DNA of 64,000 nucleotides from Enoplolaimus lenunculus (Eukaryota; Nematoda; Enoplea; Enoplida; Thoracostomopsidae): assembly GCA_030248215.1 (NCBI GenBank), contig JASANG010003884.1, positions 29,923 through 93,922 of the forward strand. Direction: 5' to 3'. Each line of letters starts with the position of its first letter. Positions within the stretch are counted from its first letter, which is position 1. This document shows, in pieces, positions 58,501-64,000 of the stretch. Both the position numbers and the translations under genes were made by a program. Under the pieces are notes generated by a model. That model made no database searches, was not told the origin of the DNA, and was given only the letters and a program-made list of their open reading frames with translations.

Positions 58501-61500
58501 TGAAAGCGTTTTTCTCTTATCTTGGTAGAAATATAATAATATCATTTTTATTATTTCCCTTGTTTACGCCTATGCAACGCTAGAAGTGTTCATAGACACT
58601 CTCTAGCACTCTATAAAAACTTAAAACGTAAATTATAGCTCAACTAAACTTGACTACTAGTTTTAATAAAACTTAAATGGCTGGACGGACTAACATAACT
58701 AGAATTTTAAGTTTTTACTTAAACTAACATGTTTTTAAGTTTAACATGAGTTTAAGTAAACTTATTTTTAGTTTAAGTAATGATTGCAGCTCACAAATTA
58801 CGTGTATTTAAGAGTTTGTTAAGTTTAACTCAAACTAAAAATGTGTAAGATTTGCAACGAGTTTAAGCGTAAACCTACCTGTTAGTTTAGTTAATCTACA
58901 AAGTAAGTTTAATACTGCTGGATTACCTTAAGCTGAAATCAAGTTAGTTTAAGCTTTTAGAGAGCAAATATTGTATATTAACCCAACATGTTTCAGATGA
59001 TTTCGCCAAAATAACAGATGTCATGCAAAATATTTCGTATCAAACGATTAATAACGCTACTGTGTCAGTCGACTCGTTTTTTGTAATCAGGTAAAATTTA
59101 GTTATAAACTTGAACGCTAATTTCAGTTTGGCAACGGTGTATTTCTACAACCAGTTCCAGAAATAATATCAAACCTTCAATTGAGTTCAAAATCTCTGTT
59201 GCGATAATTTATGCTTAAATTTGAATATCTTTCAAATTTTAGCAACAGGTTTAGTTTAACATCGAACGAGGTGTTGAGTTAAATTGTCTATTACCCCTTA
59301 AGTTTATGCAGTGCGGTGTCTAAATTTCAGAATGTTGGTGGCTAGAGGATAAGCCATATATTGAATATATTTCAGCGGTATACTGTTGAGCTATCTGTGG
59401 CTTAAAGAAGCCGACAAAACAAAGGGTCATTTGACAAACTGGAAACCTTGGTTCTTATACTATTTTCATCGATACGTCAGGTACTCGTTTACTACATTGT
59501 TCCTAAAAACCTGACTGATGCATAATTATCCCTCCGGCTAATGACGTCTGATTATTCGCTGTTAAATTTTAATTGAAAAAAAATTGATTTTTTTCGGCAC
59601 TCGTACGAAGCTGAAAAGTATTTTCTCAAAAATTTTCCAAATTTATTCATCATACGACAAAGATTGGATCGCTAAAGTTGAATATTGGTGCTATAATACG
59701 TTGATTGCAAAATACTGCTAGCTTATACGCAACATAATTGTAAATATTAATGAAGACAATTTTATTTGAACTGCATAATTTATAACTGCAATTATATAAA
59801 CTGATTAAATTATGGTAAACGTTTAAAAGACCATTATTTCCGTTTTCTGCTAGAGTTTCTTTATTCCCATTGGGGCCCGTGTTACTTTAAGTGCTGTCCA
59901 GGTTTCTGGTGGGTCGATAAAAGAGTAGGTTTACATTCTATATTACATTTTTTGCCTAGGCTTAGGCTTAGGAACACATTTTTGCAACGCTTATGCTTAG
60001 GCTTAGGAATACTCTTAATTTGCTGTTACAACCTTTAAAGTAACATTGGCTCACATTGGTGTTTAGCTGTATCCTATAAGTTTCAGACTTTGCGCTGCTT
60101 TGGCGTAAGTATATAAGCTGTAACTTAAGTTTCAGACTTACACCAGTTTATATGATTATACTCGGAATTGAAGTTGCGTTACTGCGGTACTTAAAAGATG
60201 GTCCATTATGGCCTCGAAACGGTGTCGATCCTGACAACTGTGACACCTGGTGGACTAATTTATTGTATGTGAACAATTTCGTGTCGCATACTCATCTGGT
60301 AAGCGATTTCGACAGATCGCGTTGGCACAGGGCGGATTTGGGGTTCAATGGGTGCCTGTGAACTCTCGTTCCTAGTAAACACATCAAAATGTTGTGAAAT
60401 ACAAAATCGAAAAAGTTAAAACGATATGAGTCGGACGAATCTACGACAATTATTAGCCCGACAACTTACTGCCCAACAGTGTTCTAAACTCAACGAATAA
60501 AAATCTAAGCGTATCCTATGCGTAATTATAGCCTAAGCCTAAGTCAAAGCATAATGATGAGCGACGGATTGCCGAGTCGATAACATCTCAAACTACAAGT
60601 TGTCGGGCGACAAATTATCGTGATACCGAGTCGGACGGTATCGATCGAGGGCAGGGTGCAACCGGAAGTGAAAAATACCAAAGTCGAAGCCGGAAGTCAA
60701 CAAAACTTGCCGGATTCGGAGCCGGAGGTAAAGCCGGAGGTGAGGCGGAATTAGATAGTTAAAATGATGTTTAATTTGTTAATTTTAGTAAATATCGGTG
60801 ATGTGTTGATAAAATCGTTTCGTTCAACGCTTATTTTTTCCAGAAAACTCGGCAATTCTTTCCTCAAAATTGTGCCAAAGGTTAAAACAAAGCGCGCCAA
60901 ACAAATAAATTTTGCAGAACTATGCAATGTTTGACTACCGAAATTGCCGGAACCTCCGGCACAAATTCTACCGGAGCCGGAGCCGGAGGTCGATTTTCTG
61001 CCAGAGCAGGAGCCACAGGCAGACTTCCGGTTGTACCCTGATCAAGTACATGCCTTTAAAGTATATACAGCTTTGAAAGAACAAGTATTTCTATGACTCT
61101 GGCGTGAAAACTTATTTAACTTTTTTCAACATACTGTGCGAGTTCTAACCTTTGAACTATATACTTAAATTATTTCTAGATCGGCCATGTTTGTAGCAAA
61201 TGATTATAAACTGTAAATTCAAGTGAATTGGTTTTAAGTCAGAATGAGTTAAACCACTGTGTCTGAATTCGATCCTTCAGAACTCAGAATTCTGAAATCA
61301 TTGAGCTTATTCTGAGCTATTTAATCAACTGTCCAGAAACTAGTGTGAGCTAATGTTTACTGTTTAATTATCAAAACTCAAAAATATTTTATTAATCAAC
61401 TCGCTGAAATGTAAGATGTTTAAGAAAGTTATTACATGCTTATATCTATCCTTGGTCCTCAATGAGCATGTGTGACGTTAAGCTTTGACAAAAGAAGTAG

Positions 61501-63238
61501 GAAGTATAAGTATAACACAGTTTTCGAATCTAGTGTATCAACATTGTATTTTGAAAAATGAGGTTTTTGCTATAGATAGCGCTACCAGTGGTATGTAATT
61601 TCGACAAGTAAAAGCCACTTTAAATCTACTAGCTATGTAAGCAATTTGCAGAAATTCTACAAGATATATACAGGATACAACCGGAGGTCTGCCTCCGGCT
61701 CTGGCGGAAACTTCACCTCCGGCTCCGGTGGAACATTTGGCGGAGGTTCCGGCTACTTCGGTAGTAAAATTTTACAGAATTTTACAAAATTTATCGGTTT
61801 AGTGCGTTTCGTTTCACCTTTGTCACAATTTTGAGGAAAGAATTTCCCAGATTTTACATAAAATAAGCTTAATATCATACAAATTAGCAACATATTTCAG
61901 ATATTGGCTAAAATTAACCAATTAATTATCATTTTTTACTACCTAATTTTGCCTCACATCCGGCTCCAGCTCCGGCAACTTTCGTTGACCTCTCAGTTTT
62001 TAATTTGCATTTACTAAACTGTATTTTAGTGCATGGGCCATACGTGGTTTTTAGCAAACGATATGCAATTCCACGTTCTTGCACCAATGATATTGATTCC
62101 GTTGTTTCTGTAAGTTGTAAACTTTAATGTTAGCAACGCTCAGAGGCCTAAATTGGCAATTGAAAAGTGTGGTTCAGCTAGAGCCAGGGCATAAAGCGTT
62201 GAGTTATTACCCAAATCACAGGGTTGCACATGTTTGCCCGTATACCTGAGTTTGTATCTAACCATACAGCTATTAACTTTGACGGATTGCCGTATAGTTC
62301 TCGCAGCGGCGGTATTATTTATGAAATTCAAAGTTGTTAAAGCCCCCAATGCAAAATTCGATAATTTTCCTGTAAACGCATTGGGGAATTCCAAAATGCC
62401 AGTTCTATGACTGGAATTTCTGCTGCAACAGCTAACGTAAAATAGGTTGTTTTCTAGTAGTTGTTTATGAACAAGTTCAAAAAGAGATATACATTTTCAT
62501 ACGCAGGGTCAAAGACCCAGCTAAGAGCTAAGCCAAAATGGCACCGCTCCTCTACTCAAAGCTTCGTCTTCGAGCCAATGCTACTGTATTGACCCGAATA
62601 AGAGGGGGGTAATAAGAGGGGGGATTCCTATTTTGAGTCCGAATCAATTGGAGTCCGTATCCCTAATAAGAGTTCGTAAGCGGATAGAGCCCCTAAACCC
62701 TAATTAGAGAACATAAATGTCAATTAGCCGTAATTGTAGCGTACTTATAAATGACCCGAGGACCAAATAATTTGAGTTCGAAACTTTAAAGCGGACGCTA
62801 TATACATTCCCAAGTATAACCTTGTAATATCGCTCAAGCTATTGACACAGCGGAGCGTGGGTCAAAAATAAATAACAGTCCGTAACCGAATAACAAGGGG
62901 GGGGTACCCTCTGGAGAGGCCAAATAAATATCAGTCCCCCCTCTTATTCGGGTCACTACAGTAACCATTTAACAAAGTCGTGTTCCAGAGCATACAAGCT
63001 TCATTTCAGAATAAGTCTTTTGTTTGGGAACACGGACGAATACCTTGTTGTTTGCCAACTGTTTGTGCTATATATAATTTCCATACCGAAAGTACCTAGT
63101 TTGGGGTTCATTTTTCAGGTTTCCTCCGATTGCGTTCTGTTTTTCAATTGTTGTTTTGATTGGTTCTGCATTATACCGCGGATATATTGTTGGAAGCAAT
63201 AACTACATTCCAACAGCCGCTTATTCAATTAACCCTTC
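52039..63238 (+). CDS. NRF-6-like acyltransferase-3 membrane protein (3' end outside window), 13 exons seen
   Basis: Exons: 52039-52573, 53240-53354, 54079-54133, 54600-54690, 55989-56118, 56606-56723, 57163-57247, 57967-58134, 58997-59090, 59376-59480, 60136-60298, 62030-62109, 63119-63238. Each junction is in phase; 619 complete codons are visible. Order: signal peptide (residues 1-20), Thr/Asn/Ser-rich linker, NRF lumenal Cys domain (DAYGKVPSGVLEGN, FNGQYC, GMCVPDSCTAEDI), first membrane helix (about 310-327), acidic loop, then the acyltransferase-3 part with LLALSIWSNSKKLI, CVHGIRFLSMCWVVLGHTYY (407-426, holding the family's G-I-R and H), YLWLKEADKTKGHL, HRYVRLTPVYM and CMGHTWFLANDMQFHVLAPM. 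The family (Pfam NRF plus Acyl_transf_3) includes nematode nrf-6 and ndg-4, needed for fluoxetine response and lipid/yolk transport. The last one or more C-terminal membrane exons lie past 63,238. The family is expanded in nematodes and insects, so orthology to nrf-6 itself is not claimed. Confidence 0.93.
52840..52990. repeat. Worn relative of MITE family H inside NRF-6-like intron 1
   Basis: AAATGTACC, TTGGCCAACCCCCATT, TGCAACGCCCGT and AAATTAAACTATAA are shared in scrambled or inverted form with 31180-31290. Ends not found. Confidence 0.4.
53240..53354 (+). CDS. NRF-6-like exon 2
   Basis: Acceptor AAATTTTAG, donor AACAA|GTAAGT. Codes VVDAYGKVPSGVLEGNRFWL then GNWYECRKI, the signature of the NRF domain (small-molecule family motif K-x-P-S-G-x-L-x-G-N...G-x-x-x-E-C). 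Starts phase 1, ends phase 2. Confidence 0.93.
54079..54133 (+). CDS. NRF-6-like exon 3
   Basis: A 55-nt exon between GCGTTTCAG and GTG|GTATGT. Completes the Lys codon and codes FNGQYCRTYVGLGNNANV, the F-x-G-x-Y-C block of NRF domains. Ends in phase 0. The ORF that runs past the donor is intronic read-through. Confidence 0.88.
54600..54690 (+). CDS. NRF-6-like exon 4
   Basis: Acceptor GATTTCAG, donor TTAA|GTATGT. Codes TVTNKVTAIVYGMCVPDSCT then AEDIYVIIEL; the G-x-C-V-P-x-S-C-x-x-E-D motif is the hallmark of the NRF N-terminal domain. Starts phase 0 and ends phase 1. Confidence 0.94.
54895..55010 (-). repeat. tRNA-like element, second SINE type, in intron 4
   Basis: The minus strand has A box TGGTGTAGTGG and B box GGTTCGATTTC about 45 bp apart, preceded by GCAATCGACCACG. 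Acceptor stem and T stem are unpaired, so a SINE head or tRNA pseudogene. Confidence 0.55.
55190..55433 (+). repeat. tRNA-derived SINE in NRF-6-like intron 4
   Basis: Near-identical leader, boxes and tail to 50215-50478; the A box region has drifted (TAGCTGCGCGG). Confidence 0.85.
55989..56118 (+). CDS. NRF-6-like exon 5
   Basis: Acceptor CTATTTTAG, donor GCAAT|GTGAGT. Codes the end of the lumenal domain (TKYLAKNYDTNSLLDPIFDD, then NVVCYPDRQIYKDPRAMTAI). The Cys followed by a basic/polar run directly before the first membrane helix is normal for the family. Ends in phase 2, which exon 6 completes to Ile. Confidence 0.88.
56231..56460 (+). pseudogene. Truncated tandem copy of NRF-6-like exon 6 with its upstream intron
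   Basis: Nearly identical to 56461-56684: both hold the same intron 3' part, acceptor and first part of exon 6 (from 56377). The copy breaks off after the codons for EHQPKLH and runs straight into the second copy, so it lacks the AEYMAEK end and the GTAAGC donor. Only a few substitutions and a one-base indel separate the copies, so the event is recent. Read-through meets AAG|GTTTAT at about 56481, a possible but weak substitute donor. Confidence 0.9.
56606..56723 (+). CDS. NRF-6-like exon 6: first membrane helix
   Basis: Acceptor CAATTTTAAG, donor GAAAAG|GTAAGC. Codes VFICIWTLVLMFATAYDILE followed by a charged cytosolic stretch ending AEYMAEK. The helix ending in A-x-x-Y-D matches the 'G-T-x-Y-D' end of the first NRF-6 transmembrane helix. 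This is the intact copy of a tandem duplication; a 3'-truncated copy lies 229-230 bp upstream (56377 onward). Confidence 0.9.
57163..57247 (+). CDS. NRF-6-like exon 7: acidic cytosolic loop
   Basis: Acceptor GGGTTTTAG, donor CTTT|GTAAGT, phase 0 to 1. Codes ERLLKNDATKEYEFGEEPET then ETEYCNRL, an acidic loop between the first helix and the acyltransferase block. Loop length and acidity fit the family but the residues are not conserved, so phase and position carry the call. The 3' part of this exon is duplicated, in degraded form, at 57591-57637. Confidence 0.8.
57257..57454. mobile_element. MITE family A nested in duplicated intron 7
   Basis: CACTGCAGAAAATGGTGAGT to CACCATTTTTTGCAGTG with TA on both sides. 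It begins 9 bp after the exon 7 donor and interrupts one of two tandem copies of the intron start. Confidence 0.92.
57591..57770 (+). pseudogene. Degraded tandem copy of the exon 7 end and following intron
   Basis: Repeats the exon 7 3' end with its donor (57209-57256) and the next roughly 130 bp of intron (57458-57590). The exon-like part has a three-base loss and an in-frame TAG, and it lacks an acceptor of its own, so it is a decayed pseudo-exon within intron 7. The first copy carries a MITE (57257-57454) directly after its donor, absent from this copy. The MITE therefore landed after the duplication, or was never copied. Confidence 0.85.
57967..58134 (+). CDS. NRF-6-like exon 8: catalytic-type GIR/H block
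   Basis: Acceptor AATTTCAAG, donor GACAG|GTACCA. Codes LLLALSIWSNSKKLISIQRR and then CVHGIRFLSMCWVVLGHTYY. The G-I-R and the downstream His (residues 410-412 and 423) are the most conserved residues of acyltransferase-3 proteins, where the His/Arg pair is thought to serve acyl transfer. Confidence 0.95.
58640..58960. repeat. AGTTTAAGT-rich repeat in intron 8
   Basis: Many AAGTTTAA/TTAAACTT words in both directions (TTTTAAGTTTAACATGAG, AGTTTAAGTAAACTTATT). Looks like a worn foldback; ends not defined. Confidence 0.5.
58997..59090 (+). CDS. NRF-6-like exon 9
   Basis: Acceptor TGTTTCAG, donor ATCAG|GTAAAA. Codes DDFAKITDVMQNISYQTINN and ATVSVDSFFVI; the V-D-S-F-F motif precedes the S-G-x-L-x-x-Y helix of exon 10 in this family. 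Enters in phase 1, leaves in phase 2. Confidence 0.92.
59376..59480 (+). CDS. NRF-6-like exon 10
   Basis: Acceptor ATATTTCAG, donor GTCAG|GTACTC. Codes SGILLSYLWLKEADKTKGHL then YYFHRYVR. It matches the family block S-G-x-L-x-x-Y-x-x-x-K followed by the H-R-Y-x-R-L-T-P-x-Y motif completed by exon 11. Confidence 0.94.
59873..60050 (+). mobile_element. MITE family C in NRF-6-like intron 10
   Basis: GGGCCCGTGTTACTTTAAGT to CTTTAAAGTAACATTGGC; core GCCTAGGCTTAGGCTTAGGA. Ends 85 bp before exon 11. Confidence 0.88.
60136..60298 (+). CDS. NRF-6-like exon 11
   Basis: Acceptor AAGTTTCAG; A joins AG to make Arg, then LTPVYMIILGIEVALLRYLK, GPLWPRN and CDTWWTNLLYVNNF. The L-T-P-x-Y-x-x-x-x and C-x-x-x-W-W-x-N-L-L-Y-x-x-N motifs are typical of NRF-6-like acyltransferases. 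Donor CTG|GTAAGC, phase 0. Confidence 0.95.
60652..61040. mobile_element. MITE family F, best-kept copy, in intron 11
   Basis: CAGGGTGCAACCGGAAGTG and ACTTCCGGTTGTACCCTG are clear inverted ends of hAT style; GAGCCGGAGGT words lie beside both. Flanking eight-mers ATCGAGGG and ATCAAGTA match at five positions, consistent with a decayed 8-bp target duplication. Confidence 0.85.
61208..61420. repeat. Worn MITE family B in intron 11
   Basis: AACTGTAAATTCAAGTGAAT to AATCAACTCGCTGAAATGTA with TCAGAATGAGTTAAACCACT inside. Confidence 0.65.
61675..62010. mobile_element. MITE family F in intron 11, just upstream of exon 12
   Basis: CAGGATACAACCGGAGGTC at the left and CCGGCTCCAGCTCCGGCAAC near the right; the outer right end is worn. 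Confidence 0.65.
62030..62109 (+). CDS. NRF-6-like exon 12
   Basis: Acceptor GTATTTTAG, donor TTTCT|GTAAGT. Codes CMGHTWFLANDMQFHVLAPM and ILIPLF. The C-M-x-x-T-W-x-L-A-x-D-M-Q-F block is among the strongest family signatures. It starts about 20-50 bp after the end of a hAT-like MITE. Confidence 0.95.
62582..62963. mobile_element. MITE family E in intron 12
   Basis: TACTGTATTGACCCGAATAA to TTATTCGGGTCACTACAGTA; collinear with 10696-11133 over its whole length but 56 bp shorter through a few indels. Confidence 0.92.
63119..63238 (+). CDS. NRF-6-like exon 13 (last exon visible)
   Basis: Acceptor CATTTTTCAG, donor CCTTC|GTAAGG. Codes a hydrophobic helix (PPIAFCFSIVVLIGSALYRG) and IPTAAYSINP, as expected after the D-M-Q-F block. 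Ends in phase 2; the reading continues outside the window. Confidence 0.88.
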
Positions 63239-63445
63239 GTAAGGACTAAATAATTATTGTGTTTTCATTAAACTCTGTCATTTAATTTCTGTCAACCCAC
63301 GTTCGAGTACTTGTTTACTTCCACAACACACTAGCGTTAAACAGAATGGAATAGTAACCCCACAACGTTGTATACATATTGATACATTGTCACATTCTTA
63401 AGGTTAGGCTGTTGTTTAGGCTTAAGCCCAGGCTTAGAACACTTA

Positions 63446-63643
63446 CACTGTAAAAAATGGGGAGTCAAATTGACTCTCTTGGAAATAGACTTTTCCTGAC
63501 TACACAAACTGAGTCACATTTGACTCCGCCAGAGTCAAATTCGACTCACTGTTGACTCTGGCGGAGTCGAATTTGACTCAGTTTGTGTAGTCAGGAAAAG
63601 CCTATTTCCGCGAGTGTCAATTTGACTCCCCATTTTTACAGTG
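63446..63643. mobile_element. MITE family A, last copy
   Basis: CACTGTAAAAAATGGGGAGT to ACTCCCCATTTTTACAGTG, with near-perfect foldback and TA at the edges. Lies in the intron after exon 13. Confidence 0.93.
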
Positions 63644-64000
63644 TAGACTTAGCTTAGGTTTATACTTAAAACTTATTTTCGTCTCAAGCTTAGTCTTTGA
63701 TTTACGCTAATTTTATGTGAGGGGGGCTGTACAAGTTCCCCATGTCTGGTGTGTCGCTGCTGTTAATGTTAAAGTTAACTTGGGCGATAGGTGTTATGTA
63801 TGATAAAAATTATGGACTTTTTACGAAGACTGTTATATTCGTTCTATCCATCTTGTATCATAGGGACACGGTAGTGTCTCCTATAATATGTTTCGTGCAA
63901 GTTTATTGCTAGACACTTTTTTGATTTTAAAACCATAGCTGTGAGGATTACAAAAAAATTTTTGCACCTAAATATGTGTAAGGATGCGCCACATACATGC

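Noticed and set aside
1-64000. Retrovirus-like or LTR element
   Set aside because: No reverse transcriptase, integrase or protease motif and no long terminal direct repeats were seen; all element copies recognised are short non-autonomous DNA elements or SINEs.

Overview
The window is eukaryotic, AT-rich and repeat-dense. It probably comes from a nematode. Two points support this. First, nearly all splice acceptors inferred in the two multi-exon genes are short and nematode-like (TTTCAG, TTTTAG, GTTTCAG) with no long polypyrimidine tract. Second, TTAGGC, the nematode telomere unit, recurs throughout, mostly inside small transposons. Introns are long and full of MITEs, unlike Caenorhabditis, so a larger-genome lineage (for example a clade I worm) is a reasonable guess, but no species can be named from sequence alone.

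Layout: 1-29 kb is gene-poor and made of MITEs, minisatellites, tRNA-derived SINE pieces and decayed repeats, with only a few unrecognised coding-like ORFs near 19-20.5 kb. From 29,169 to 40,662 (+ strand) lies a seven-exon gene for a Blimp-1/PRDM1-type transcription factor: a PR/SET domain spread over exons 2-5, a giant exon 6 with a roughly 92-residue Gln/His tract and two CtBP-type motifs, and five zinc fingers split between exons 6 and 7. All exon phases agree and give about 1,898 codons. From 40.7 to 52 kb is repeat-rich intergenic DNA with a diverged segmental duplication, a roughly 0.5 kb almost G-free AT block, and one isolated exon-like ORF. From 52,039 to the window edge (+ strand) lies a NRF-6-like (nose-resistant-to-fluoxetine) acyltransferase-3 membrane protein gene. 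Thirteen exons with compatible phases are visible, and the 3' end is missing.

The two genes have unrelated jobs (a nuclear repressor and a multipass membrane acyltransferase-like protein) and no sign of operon linkage. Repeats shape both. All Blimp-1 introns larger than about 0.9 kb, and one of the three short ones, carry recognisable MITEs; one MITE starts 8 bp after an exon donor. The NRF-6-like gene has two small tandem exon duplications, one split by a nested MITE. At least eight non-autonomous DNA-element families recur. Two of them have a core of TTAGGC-type telomeric repeats between unrelated terminal inverted repeats, which is the most distinctive pattern in the window.
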